NCBI RefSeq assembly: GCF_002994635.1
Contig: NZ_PVNL01000057.1
Coordinates: 62,001-126,000, forward strand
Direction: 5' to 3'
DNA length: 64,000 nt
Source of the DNA: Enhygromyxa salina
GTDB lineage: Bacteria; Myxococcota_A; Polyangia; Nannocystales; Nannocystaceae
In this document: positions 1 to 10,098 of the stretch, in pieces
How positions within the stretch are numbered: position 1 is the stretch's first letter
How the letters are laid out: every line of letters starts with the position of its first letter
Notes under the pieces: generated by a model
The model's input: the letters and a program-made list of their open reading frames with translations, nothing else
Databases searched by the model: none
Told to the model about the DNA's origin: nothing
Translations under genes and position numbers: made by a program

Positions 1-1
1 C

Positions 2-1282
2 GTGATCCCAGAGTTCGCGCCCTCGCGCGGGCGGATGCAGCACGAGGGCTTCCACGTCTACACGGTCGATCAGCACAGCATCTACGCCGTCGAATTCCTC
101 AAGGCGATCGCCCGCGGCGATCACCGCAAGGACTTCACGATGGCGACGGCCGTGCACCTCGGGATCACCGATCCGCGTCCGCTGTATCTGTCGACCTTGC
201 TGCACGACGTCGGCAAGGCGCTCGGCGATCAGTTCGGGGAGGGCGCCCGGATCGCCGGGCTCGCGGCGGTTCGGGCCGGGCTCGGGCCCGAGGTCGCGGG
301 CCGCTGCGAATTCCTGGTCGCCGAGCACCAGACCATGCCGATGCTCAGCCAAAAGCGCGACCTGACCGACGAGCTGCTGGTCCGCGACTTCGCCGAGACC
401 GTCGGTGATCGCCGGACCCTCGACGAGCTATACCTGGTCAGCCTGGCCGACATGGCCAACGTCTCGCCCGAGTACCTGACCAGCTGGAAGCTGACCCTGC
501 TCGACGAGCTGTACCTGCGCACCGCGGCCGAGTTCGCCAAGCAGGGCCGGCGCGAGACCTCGGCCCGGCGGCCGCGACCGGATGAGCCCGAGGGCCTGCC
601 GCCGCGCTACTACAGCCTGTTCGATCAGCACCTGCGTCGCCACCATCGGCGCCTGCTCGACGAGCTGCGCAGCAGCGACCTGACCACGCTGGTCGACGTC
701 GCCGAGGGCTCGGGGGCGATGCGCGTGACGGTGGTGACCCACGATCACCGCGGCCTGCTCGCGACCTTGACGGCTGGGTTCGCGGATCTCGGGCTCGAGG
801 TCGTGGCCGCCGACGTGTTCTCGGTCCCGTTCGAGCCCCGGATCGCGCTCGACGTGTTTCGCGTGGTCTCGCGGGATCCCGGCCACCAGCGCCCGCTCGA
901 GGCCGAGCTGGCGGCGACGATCCAGACCCACCTGAGCGAGCGGCTGGCCCGAGCGCCGACCGGCGACTCGCTGCGCGAGGCCCTGCCGCCGCTGCCCAAC
1001 CGGGCCCGCGGTCGCCAGCGCGGCGCCTCGACCAAGGTTCGGTTCTCCGAAGACCCGGCCGCCACGCGGACGATCGTCGACGTCGAGACGATCGAGAACC
1101 CAGGCGTCGCCGCTCGCATCTCTCGGGCCTTCGCGGCGCTCGGGCTCGACATCGAGATCGCCCGGATCAACACGGAGATGCGCCGGGTCGACGCCGTGTT
1201 CTACGTCAGCAAGCTCGACGAGCAGCAGCGCACCGAGCTGGCCAAGGCGATCCGGGCCAACTTACGCACGCGTCGGCGCTGA
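2..1282 (+). CDS. glnD: GlnD-like uridylyltransferase, C-terminal part (HD + two ACT domains), 5' end outside window
   Basis: This is the 3' end of a gene that begins before the window; the frame is open from the first full codon. The visible part has an HD phosphohydrolase domain in its first ~170 residues, with a metal-binding LLHDVGK motif near residue 69. Two ACT domains follow, at about residues 240-300 and 360-420. The order HD then ACT-ACT matches the C-terminal half of PII uridylyltransferase/uridylyl-removing enzyme, which modifies PII according to glutamine; the nucleotidyltransferase domain would lie upstream and cannot be seen. The run HVYTVDQHSIYAVEFL resembles the start of the GlnD HD region. 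A different HD-ACT regulator is possible because the N-terminus is missing. Confidence 0.8.
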   Translation: MIPEFAPSRGRMQHEGFHVYTVDQHSIYAVEFLKAIARGDHRKDFTMATAVHLGITDPRPLYLSTLLHDVGKALGDQFGEGARIAGLAAVRAGLGPEVAGRCEFLVAEHQTMPMLSQKRDLTDELLVRDFAETVGDRRTLDELYLVSLADMANVSPEYLTSWKLTLLDELYLRTAAEFAKQGRRETSARRPRPDEPEGLPPRYYSLFDQHLRRHHRRLLDELRSSDLTTLVDVAEGSGAMRVTVVTHDHRGLLATLTAGFADLGLEVVAADVFSVPFEPRIALDVFRVVSRDPGHQRPLEAELAATIQTHLSERLARAPTGDSLREALPPLPNRARGRQRGASTKVRFSEDPAATRTIVDVETIENPGVAARISRAFAALGLDIEIARINTEMRRVDAVFYVSKLDEQQRTELAKAIRANLRTRRR

Positions 1283-1350
1283 CGGCCAACCCCCAGCGGC
1301 GTCGAGGGTCCGCGACGGGCGCGGGGGTCCGTGGTAGATCCGAGCTCGCC

Positions 1351-2577
1351 ATGTCGATCGAGTCCTCTCGTGTCCCGTCGTGCGCTCGCTGGGTCTCCAA
1401 CAAGCTGATGCTGGTGCTCGCGCTCGGCCTGTCCGCGCCGCTCGGCTGCGACGGCCCCACCAACAATCCCGACGAGATCGACGACGGGCTCGGCCAGGGC
1501 GAGCTCACCGCGGCGGGCCCCGGTGGGATCGGCGGCATCACGGCGGGCATGGCCGAGGCTGATCCCGAGGTCGTCGAGGCCGAGGCGCTGCTGGCCAAGG
1601 GCGAGGCCACGCAGGCGCTCGCGCGGATCGACGCGGCGATCGCCAGCAACCCCAGCAACGCGCGCTTTTACTTCGTTCGCGGCAACGCGCTGACCTACCT
1701 CGATCGCGAGGCCGAGGCCGAGGCCGCCTACGCCAAGGCGATCGAGCTCGACGCGGATGACCCGCTGCCCCACGCCGCGCTCGGTCAGCTGATCGCGTTT
1801 CGTGACGGAGCCAGCCGCGAGGACAAGCAGCGCGCCGTCGAGCAGTTTCAGGTCGCGCTGAAGCTCGATCCCAAGCTGGCGACGGCTCACCAGTCGCTGG
1901 GGGTCGTGCTGATCGCCCTCGACCAGCATCAGCTGGCGGTCGAGGCGCTGGAGAACGCCGATCGCCTGGCGGGCAGCGCCGAGACGGCGTACTTGCTCGC
2001 GCAGGTCCACGGCGAGCTCGGCAACCTGCAGCAGGCGATCGGCTACGCCAAGAGCGCGGTCGAGTACGAGCCGGAGGTCAGCGGTGTCGATCTGCGCCTG
2101 CTCTACGCCCGGCTGCTGCTCTCGAACGGCCAGGGCGACGACGCCGCCCGCGAGTTCGAGCGGGTCGCCACGCTGGTCCCCGACGCGCCGCCGCTGCGCC
2201 TGGAGGTCGCGCGAGGGTTGCTCGAGCTCGGTCGGCCGGACGCCGCCATGGTCCACATGCAGTGGCTGATCGAGACCATCCCCGAGGAGATCCCGGTGAT
2301 CGTGAATCACGGCCGGATCCTCGTCGCGCAGGGCAAGCCCAAGGACGCGATCGCACGGTTCGACGCGGCCCTGGCGATCCAGTCGGACTCGCGCGCGGCG
2401 CTGACTTACAAGATCGAGGCCCAGGTGGCCGCCAAGCGGTGCAAGGACGCCCGCGCGACCTTCGACGCGCTGACCAAGGCGCTGGACTGGACGCCGGCCG
2501 ACGTGAAGGCCGCCAAGCCAGACACCCTGCCGCGCGCCCTGCTCAAGGCCCAGGGCTATCTAGCTGGCTGCAAATAA
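1351..2577 (+). CDS. TPR-repeat lipoprotein
   Basis: This is a 408-residue protein with a lipoprotein signal peptide: a basic start, a hydrophobic stretch LMLVLALGL and a lipobox ending PLGC near residue 33. A low-complexity linker rich in Asp, Gly and Ala follows. The rest, from about residue 70, is a run of tetratricopeptide repeats, recognisable by alternating patterns such as ALARIDAAIASNPSNARFYF and AEAAYAKAIELDADDPLPHA. It is probably a membrane-anchored protein-interaction scaffold, and the partner is unknown. It starts 68 bp after the glnD-like gene and is followed by a repeat-bearing gap before guaB. The start at 1351 gives a long n-region; a start at the Met near residue 20 is less likely because too little would precede the hydrophobic core. 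Confidence 0.8.
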   Translation: MSIESSRVPSCARWVSNKLMLVLALGLSAPLGCDGPTNNPDEIDDGLGQGELTAAGPGGIGGITAGMAEADPEVVEAEALLAKGEATQALARIDAAIASNPSNARFYFVRGNALTYLDREAEAEAAYAKAIELDADDPLPHAALGQLIAFRDGASREDKQRAVEQFQVALKLDPKLATAHQSLGVVLIALDQHQLAVEALENADRLAGSAETAYLLAQVHGELGNLQQAIGYAKSAVEYEPEVSGVDLRLLYARLLLSNGQGDDAAREFERVATLVPDAPPLRLEVARGLLELGRPDAAMVHMQWLIETIPEEIPVIVNHGRILVAQGKPKDAIARFDAALAIQSDSRAALTYKIEAQVAAKRCKDARATFDALTKALDWTPADVKAAKPDTLPRALLKAQGYLAGCK

Positions 2578-2622
2578 CCGCGAAGTGCGAGACCGGCTGT
2601 GTGGGTCACTGCTGTGGGTAAC
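2578..2622 (+). repeat. Diverged 45-bp direct repeat, copy 1
   Basis: The first copy of a sequence beginning CCGCGAAGTGCGA starts directly after the TPR lipoprotein stop codon. A second copy lies exactly 120 bp downstream. The two agree at roughly four bases in five over 45 bp. It may be a member of a dispersed intergenic repeat family. Confidence 0.6.
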
Positions 2623-2697
2623 CGCTGAGCCCCCTTCCAGGGGGCCAATCATGCCCCCGCGCACAGACAGCCCGTTGGGAGCGAGCGAAGCGAGTGA

Positions 2698-2742
2698 CCG
2701 CGAAGTGCGACACCGGTTGTGGGGGTCACTACGGGGGGTCAC
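2698..2742 (+). repeat. Diverged 45-bp direct repeat, copy 2
   Basis: The second copy of the CCGCGAAGTGCGA repeat is in the same orientation and upstream of guaB. It contains GGGGGTCACT followed by GGGGGGTCACT, a short internal duplication. The 75 bp between the copies holds no gene that I can support. Confidence 0.6.
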
Positions 2743-2752
2743 TGCCAGCCTA

Positions 2753-2781
2753 TTGCATCCGCGGGGCGGGCCCGATACACC
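2753..2781 (+). promoter_or_regulatory. Candidate promoter of guaB-guaA
   Basis: TTGCAT and TACACC are separated by 17 bp, about 45 bp before the guaB start codon. The -35 is a fair sigma-70 match and the -10 is weak. It was chosen because it is the best-spaced pair in the gap. Confidence 0.3.
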
Positions 2782-2825
2782 CCCCGGAATCAGTCGCTGC
2801 GCACCCGCGCAGCCGAGGCCCCCCC

Positions 2826-4297
2826 ATGCCGAGCAGCCCCGAGATCCGCGATGCCCTGACCTTCGATGACGTGCTGCTCGAGCCGGGCTACAGCGAGGTG
2901 CTGCCGCGGGACGTCGACGTGAGCACCCAGCTGACCCGGGGCATCTCGCTCAAGTCCCCGCTGTTGTCGGCGGCGATGGACACGGTGACCGAGGCCGACA
3001 CCGCGATCGTGATGGCGCGGATGGGCGGGATCGGGATCGTCCACAAGAACCTGACGATCGAGCAGCAAGCCCGCGAGGTCCGCAAGGTCAAGAAGTCCGA
3101 GTCGGGGATGGTCGCCGACCCGCTCACGATCAAGCCCGACGCGACCCTGCGCGAGGCCCTGCGGCTGATGGAGCAGCACGGGTTCTCGGGCCTCCCGGTG
3201 GTCGAGAACCCCGGCACGGCCAGCAAGCCGCTGGGGATCCTGACCAGCCGCGACGTCCGGTTCGAGACCAACCTCGATCGGGCCGTGGCCGACGTCATGA
3301 CCAAGGCCGTGATCACGGTCCCGCAGGGGATCTCGCCGAGCAAGGCCCGCCTGATCCTGCACCAGCACCGGATCGAAAAGCTCCTGGTGGTCGATCCGAG
3401 CGGCAACTTGCTGGGGCTGATCACCGTCAAGGACATCCTCAAGTCCGACAGCTACCCGTCGGCCAACAAGGACTCGGACGGCCGCCTGCGGGTCGGCGCG
3501 GCGGTCGGGACCTCGGCCGACACGATGGAGCGGGTCGCGGCGCTCGAGGCCCAGGGCGTCGACGTGATCGTGATCGACACCGCCCACGGCCACAGCCGCG
3601 GGGTCCTCGACGTGGTCAAGGCGGTCCGGGCGGAGTACCCGGACTTGCAGCTGATCGCGGGTAACATCGCGACCGCGGCGGCCTTCACCGCGCTGGTCGA
3701 GGCCGGCGTCGACGGGGTCAAGGTCGGGATCGGGCCCGGCTCGATCTGCACCACGCGGGTGGTCGCGGGCGTCGGCGTCCCACAGGTCAGCGCGATCATG
3801 GACGTCGCCCACGTCTCCAAGCTGACCGACGTGCCGATCATCGCCGACGGCGGCGTCAAGTACTCGGGCGACGTGGTCAAGGCGCTCGCCGCTGGCGCGG
3901 ACTCGGTCATGATCGGCAGCTTGCTGGCCGGCACCGACGAGGCCCCCGGCGAGCTGGTGCTCTACCAGGGCCGCTCCTACAAGGTCTATCGGGGCATGGG
4001 CTCGATCGGCGCGATGAAGGCCGGCTCCAAAGATCGCTACTTTCAATCCGCCGTCGACGAGGATCGCAAGCTGGTCCCCGAGGGCATCGAGGGCCGGGTC
4101 CCGTACCGCGGGCGCCTGACCGACAGCCTTTATCAGCTGCTGGGTGGCCTGCGCTCGGGCATGGGCTACGTCGGCGCCGCGACGATCGCCGAGCTGGCCA
4201 GCAAGGCCGTGTTTCGTCGGATCACCAGCCAGGGCCTGCGCGAGAGCCATGTCCACGACGTGATCATCACCAAAGAAGCCCCCAACTACCGGATGGA

Positions 4298-4301
<4 letters not shown>
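2826..4301 (+). CDS. guaB: Inosine-5'-monophosphate dehydrogenase
   Basis: This 491-residue enzyme oxidises IMP to XMP with NAD, the committed step to guanine nucleotides. The N-terminus TFDDVLLEPGYSEVLP is typical of the family. A tandem CBS (Bateman) module follows at about residues 95-205, and the (beta/alpha)8 barrel carries the loop GPGSICTTR with catalytic Cys308. The glycine-rich phosphate site IIADGGVKYSGD and the flap region with YRGMGSIGAM are also present. The length fits bacterial IMPDH (about 490). The frame is open 44 codons further upstream, but that stretch lies in the repeat region, so the ATG just before PSSPEIRDALTF was chosen. It is coupled to guaA by a 4-nt overlap. Confidence 0.96.
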
Positions 4302-5917
<1,616 letters not shown>

Positions 5918-5925
5918 GGTAGGGC

Positions 5926-7104
5926 ATGGCGCGGGTCCGGCACCACGACGACGGCGAGGATCGCGACGACGGTGGTGACGGTGGTGACGGCCCCGACGCG
6001 ACCGTCGCGGCGGCGCGCAGCCCCTCGATCGGCCTGGTCGACAGCCAGCGCCGCGCTCGCGACCTCGATCAGGATCAAAATTGGGCCCTGCGCCCACGCA
6101 GCTTCGCCGAGTACATCGGCCAGGTCGCGCTGATCGACAAGCTGCGGATCTACGTCAAGGCCGCCCAGCTGCGCGGGGAGCCCCTCGACCACGTGCTGTT
6201 GCACGGCCCGCCGGGGCTCGGCAAGACCACGCTCGCGCAGATCATCGCCCACGAGATGGGCGTCGCCCTGCACACGACCTCGGGCCCGGCGGTCGAGCAC
6301 AAGGGCGTGCTCGCGGGGCTCCTGACCGGGCTCGGCGAGGGCGAAATTCTGTTCATCGACGAGGTCCACCGGCTCAGCCCGACCGTCGAGGAGAGCCTGT
6401 ACTCGGCCATGGAAGACCGCCGGATCGACATCGCCGTGGGCGAGGGCTCGTCGGCGATCACCCACTCGATCAGCCTCGCCGGGTTCACCCTGGTCGGCGC
6501 CACCACCCGCACCGCGCTGCTCAGCGCGCCGCTGCGCGACCGCTTCCACATCGTCGAGGGTCTGCGGTTCTACGCCGACGAGGAGCTCGCAACCATCGTC
6601 GGGCGCAGCGCCGCGATGCTGGGCCTGCCGGCGACCGAGGACGGCGCGTTCGAGATCGGCCGCCGCAGCCGCGGGACCCCGCGGATCGCCAACCGCTTGA
6701 CCCGCCGAGTCCGGGACTTCTCGCAGGTCGCCGGCCACCAGCAGATCACCCGTGACGACGCGGCCAGGTTCCTCGACAACCTCGAGGTCGACGGCGTCGG
6801 CCTCAACGCGATGGATCGTCAGATCCTGGCGACCATGTTCGAGCTGTTCGCCGGCGGCCCGGTCGGGGTCGACGCGCTCGCGGCCAGCATTGGGATGCCC
6901 CGCGACACGATCGAGGACGTCCACGAGCCGTTCTTGCTGCAGCGCGGGTTCCTGGTTCGGACCCCGCGCGGGCGCATGACCACCGCCAAGGCTGCGGCCC
7001 ACCTCGGGATCGCGGATCCGCATCGGCGCGGGGCACATCGGCGCGACGGGGGCCGCAAGCGCGGCGGCGACGATGACGGCGGCGATCAGTCCTCGCTGTT
7101 TTGA
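5926..7104 (+). CDS. ruvB: Holliday junction branch migration ATPase RuvB
   Basis: RuvB forms the hexameric motor that drives RuvA-bound Holliday junctions. The 392-residue product has Walker A GPPGLGKTT at about residues 94-102, Walker B LFIDEVHRL, sensor GATTR and the arginine-finger region SAPLRDRF. A C-terminal winged helix follows, with PRGRMTTAKAAAHLG. The family is usually about 340 residues. The extra length is an Asp/Gly-rich N-terminal extension of about 35 residues and a basic then acidic C-terminal tail ending QSSLF. It starts 8 bp after guaA, so it may be cotranscribed with the purine genes; ruvA and ruvC are not in this window. Confidence 0.95.
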   Translation: MARVRHHDDGEDRDDGGDGGDGPDATVAAARSPSIGLVDSQRRARDLDQDQNWALRPRSFAEYIGQVALIDKLRIYVKAAQLRGEPLDHVLLHGPPGLGKTTLAQIIAHEMGVALHTTSGPAVEHKGVLAGLLTGLGEGEILFIDEVHRLSPTVEESLYSAMEDRRIDIAVGEGSSAITHSISLAGFTLVGATTRTALLSAPLRDRFHIVEGLRFYADEELATIVGRSAAMLGLPATEDGAFEIGRRSRGTPRIANRLTRRVRDFSQVAGHQQITRDDAARFLDNLEVDGVGLNAMDRQILATMFELFAGGPVGVDALAASIGMPRDTIEDVHEPFLLQRGFLVRTPRGRMTTAKAAAHLGIADPHRRGAHRRDGGRKRGGDDDGGDQSSLF

Positions 7105-7151
7105 CCGGCCCGCCGCTTTCAACGGGTGAGTGGTCGGGGTACACGACCTGA

Positions 7152-7937
7152 GTGAGCGACTCCGACGAGCGGTCCCACGCGCCGGACGCAGGCCCAACCG
7201 CGCTCGCGCCTGCACCTGGCGCCGCCCGCCTCGCCCCGCGTCACTACCACGTCGCGCTGACCCCCAAAGAAGTGCTCGAGCGCCTGTCCGAGCAGCCGGG
7301 GGTCAAGGCCTACGAGACCGCCATGATGCCCGACTTTGGCGGACTGATCGAAGACGCCGAGTACACCCTCGAGCTCGGGAACCCAGAGTTCACGATGCAC
7401 TGCGGTCCCCCAGCTGCGCGCGGCCAGTCGGCGACCGGGATGCTGCGGCTGCTGTACCTGCGCGGGCGCATGATCGCGACCGACACGGGCACCCGCGTCG
7501 AGCTGCGCTTTGCCTACCGAAGGCCCCGCTGGGCGCTGCAGCGCTGGGTTGGCTTCCTGGCGCTCGGCGGCCTAGGCTTGCTGTGGGTGCTGATCGGTCC
7601 CGGGATCATCGCCAAGAAGGCGATGCTGTATGGCGCGCTGTTGTTGGTGCTCGGGCCCGTGGTGGTCCACGATCTGCGCCGCGCAGATCGGATCGAAGAG
7701 CAGCGGCTGGCGCTGCTCAACTTGATCGAGCACACCTTCGGCGCGATCCAGCTCGACGACGCCACGCCCGACGCACCCTACCGCCGCCGCGCGCTGGATC
7801 GCGCCCGGGGTGATAGCGACGACGACGATGCCGACGACGACGATGAGGACAGCGACGAAGACGACGACGAGGACGACGACGACGACTACGACGATGATGA
7901 TGGCGACGGGTCGGCGAAGACCCCGGCAAACACCTGA
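7152..7937 (+). CDS. Membrane protein of unknown function with a long Asp-rich C-terminal tail
   Basis: I do not recognise a family for this 261-residue protein. The GTG start gives a Ser/Asp/Pro-rich N-terminus, then a soluble region of about 100 residues beginning HYHVALTPKEVLERL. Two closely spaced membrane segments follow at about residues 135-150 and 155-172, then a helical region. The last ~45 residues are almost wholly Asp/Glu, encoded by a GAY-rich tract. The N-terminal soluble part is reminiscent of polyketide-cyclase/SRPBCC-type folds, but this is a guess. The gene converges on dapF and its last 52 bp lie antisense to the dapF 3' end. Confidence 0.65.
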   Translation: MSDSDERSHAPDAGPTALAPAPGAARLAPRHYHVALTPKEVLERLSEQPGVKAYETAMMPDFGGLIEDAEYTLELGNPEFTMHCGPPAARGQSATGMLRLLYLRGRMIATDTGTRVELRFAYRRPRWALQRWVGFLALGGLGLLWVLIGPGIIAKKAMLYGALLLVLGPVVVHDLRRADRIEEQRLALLNLIEHTFGAIQLDDATPDAPYRRRALDRARGDSDDDDADDDDEDSDEDDDEDDDDDYDDDDGDGSAKTPANT

Positions 7938-8797
7938 CGGCAGGGCCCGCGCATCACGACCTCCGCCGCGGGGTCACTGGGGACCGTGATCAGCAGCGTG
8001 CCGCCCGGCAGCGCGACGGCGACGGGCAGATCGCAGGCGACCCGGCCCGCGCGCGCAGCCGCGACCGCGGTCGCGCAGGCCCCGGTCCCGCACGCCTCGG
8101 TGATGCCGACGCCGCGCTCCCAGACCCACAGCTCGATCGCCTGTGGGGCGCTGACGCGGGCGAACTCGACGTTGGTCTTGTCCGGCTGATACGCGGGGTC
8201 GCGCTCGACCGCGGGGCCGAGCGCGCGGGCGAGGGTCTCGGGGTCCTCGTCGTCGCCGACGAAGCAGACAGCGTGGGGGTTGCCGAGCGAGACCCCGACA
8301 AACTCCCGGCCGACGCCCGCCCGCGGCGCCTGGGTGCCCAGCAGCTTCGCCGCGCCCATCTCGACGCTGACCGTGATCGCCCCGTCGTCAGCTTCGCTGA
8401 CCTGGCACCGACGGGGCCCCGCGTCGGTGTCGATGACCACGGTCGCCTCGCGCGTCGGGCCGGACGTTGGCAGCTGCGCAGCCACGAACGCGGCCACGCA
8501 GCGCAGCCCGTTGCCGCACATCTCGGGCCGCGATCCATCGAAATTGACCACGATCATCGAGGCGACCCCGCCCGCGAGTCCGGGGCCGACGAGCAAGATA
8601 CCGTCGGCGCCGATCCCAGTTCGCCGATCACACAGGCGCGCGGCGTGGGCCTGCGCCCAGCTGACTTCCTCGTCGAGCTCGGCGCGGCTACGCGCGCGCC
8701 GATCGAGCAAGATGAAGTCGTTGCCGAGCCCCTCGACCTTCACGAACGAGACCGGGACCATCGCGCGAGCATGCGAGGGGAGGGGCGCGTCGGTCAA
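7886..8797 (-). CDS. dapF: Diaminopimelate epimerase
   Basis: DapF interconverts LL- and meso-diaminopimelate for lysine and peptidoglycan synthesis. The 303-residue protein begins with the family signature FVKVEGLGNDFILLD. It carries both catalytic cysteines: Cys94 in EMCGNG and Cys236 in EACGTGAC. GLGNDF and NPHAVCFV are further conserved runs. The start codon overlaps the stop of the upstream regulator gene by 4 nt, which favours ATG 8797, although an internal Met 12 residues later would also give a full-length enzyme. The final Ser-rich residues are encoded opposite the Asp tract of the convergent membrane-protein gene. Confidence 0.95.
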   Translation of the reverse strand: MTDAPLPSHARAMVPVSFVKVEGLGNDFILLDRRARSRAELDEEVSWAQAHAARLCDRRTGIGADGILLVGPGLAGGVASMIVVNFDGSRPEMCGNGLRCVAAFVAAQLPTSGPTREATVVIDTDAGPRRCQVSEADDGAITVSVEMGAAKLLGTQAPRAGVGREFVGVSLGNPHAVCFVGDDEDPETLARALGPAVERDPAYQPDKTNVEFARVSAPQAIELWVWERGVGITEACGTGACATAVAAARAGRVACDLPVAVALPGGTLLITVPSDPAAEVVMRGPCRQVFAGVFADPSPSSSS

Positions 8798-9849
8798 GCG
8801 CTGGTCGTTGGCGCGGAGTCGTTGGTCACGCGCAGATCGTTGAGCCCAAACTTCTCGAGCTTGCGCCGCAGCGCGTGGCGGGTGATGCCAAGCAGCTCCG
8901 ACGCGCGCACGACCCGACCGCCGGCCAGCTTGAGCGCGAGCCGCAACGCCTGAATCTCGATCTCGCGCAGCGAGGATCCGGGCAGGCGGATCACCAGCTC
9001 AGACGCCTCGGTCGTCGGCATCGGGGACTCGTCGCCGAGGCCCCAGAACGACTCACCCGTGACCCAGTCGCCCGAGCTGCGCAGGACCGCGTGCTCGACC
9101 ATGACCTGAAGTTCGCGAACGTTGCCGGGAAAGTCGTGCGATTCGAGCTTGGACAGCGCCTGGGGGGAGATGCCGCGGATCGACTTATCGTAGCGCTGCG
9201 CCGCCTCGTTCGCGAACTGGCGGGCGAGCTCCTGGATGTCGACGCCGCGATGTCGCAGCGCCGGGACGCTGACCACCGATCCACCCGCGCGCGCGAGCAG
9301 CTGGGCGTGCAGCACCGAGCTGGTCCGCAGCTGATCGGCGCTGCGCTTGGAGATCAGCACCAACGCGCAGATCAGCTCGACGCCCTGGCAGCCCAGGATC
9401 TCGAACAGCCGGGCCAGGGAGGCCTCCTCGGCGCGCTCCCAGTTGCGCAGCACCAAGGTGCCCGGGGTCTTGGGCGGGCTCGTCGAGAGCCCGCGCGAGC
9501 GGGCGCCGATCATCCGGATGACCCGATCGAGCTGGTTGTTGAGGGTGAGATCGTCGCAGTCGAGCACCAGCAGCGGGCTGTCCGATCGGTTGCTGCAGCG
9601 GTGGATCCACTGAGCGACCCGCAGCTTGCCGACGCCCGCGTCACCATGAATCGCGACGACCGCCGAACCTTCGCTACCCACCAGGGTCGCGCGCGTGCGC
9701 AGCCGCTCGATCGCCACGGATTGCCCGGCCAGCCAGGTCTCGGCGGCCTCGGCCAGGCCGCTGCGGCTTGGCACCACGTGCGTGTGAAATTCGATCTGTG
9801 ACAATCCACTTCGGGGTGCAGTCCACACTTCCAGCGACGTATCCGGCAT
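8794..9849 (-). CDS. NtrC-like transcriptional regulator with degenerate AAA+ core and Fis-type HTH
   Basis: The 351-residue protein has the layout of a sigma-54 enhancer-binding protein but a broken core. The P-loop at residues 69-76 reads GDAGVGKL, so the Thr/Ser after GK is Leu. The Walker B position reads LVLRNWE rather than LFLDE. No GAFTGA sigma-54 contact loop is present. The distal part is intact in form: VPALRHRGVDI, FPGNVRELQ and a clear Fis-family helix-turn-helix at about residues 300-335 (ASELLGITRHALRRKLEKFGL). It is therefore probably a DNA-binding regulator that neither hydrolyses ATP nor remodels sigma-54. It is cotranscribed with dapF, and the start has a GAGGAG ribosome-binding site. 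Confidence 0.8.
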   Translation of the reverse strand: MPDTSLEVWTAPRSGLSQIEFHTHVVPSRSGLAEAAETWLAGQSVAIERLRTRATLVGSEGSAVVAIHGDAGVGKLRVAQWIHRCSNRSDSPLLVLDCDDLTLNNQLDRVIRMIGARSRGLSTSPPKTPGTLVLRNWERAEEASLARLFEILGCQGVELICALVLISKRSADQLRTSSVLHAQLLARAGGSVVSVPALRHRGVDIQELARQFANEAAQRYDKSIRGISPQALSKLESHDFPGNVRELQVMVEHAVLRSSGDWVTGESFWGLGDESPMPTTEASELVIRLPGSSLREIEIQALRLALKLAGGRVVRASELLGITRHALRRKLEKFGLNDLRVTNDSAPTTSA

Positions 9850-10004
9850 ATCGTTCTCCTCGCCTCGATCGCGCGGGCAATCTAGCGCCGCGCGAGGGGG
9901 TCACCCTATTCGTACCAGTAAACCCGGGTGAGACTGCAAGCAAAATATGAGTGCACTATGGATCAGTTGAGGCATTCGGAAGCGCGACTTCGAGCGCCGA
10001 AACA

Positions 10005-10054
10005 CGCCTGAAACAGGCGCCAGAAGCAGTTAGGGGCAGCCACACGGCTGCCCC
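10005..10054 (-). terminator. Two hairpins downstream of secG
   Basis: Read on the minus strand, secG is followed by a 9-bp perfect stem (GGGGCAGCC with a 4-nt loop, 10033-10054). A 6-bp stem CGCCTG with a 3-nt loop follows at 10005-10019. The tail after the first stem is only moderately T-rich. The hairpins lie in the 249-bp gap between secG and the regulator gene, which otherwise holds the regulator's leader. Confidence 0.5.
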
Positions 10055-10098
10055 CGAACTATGAACGACGTTTAGCGAATGACTGTACTTTAGGCCGC

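Noticed and set aside
2694..2825. N-terminal extension of IMP dehydrogenase
   Set aside because: The extra residues are translated from the repeat region and have no counterpart in the family.
2578..2825. Purine riboswitch before guaB
   Set aside because: No conserved riboswitch core could be identified; the region consists of the diverged repeat pair and a possible promoter.
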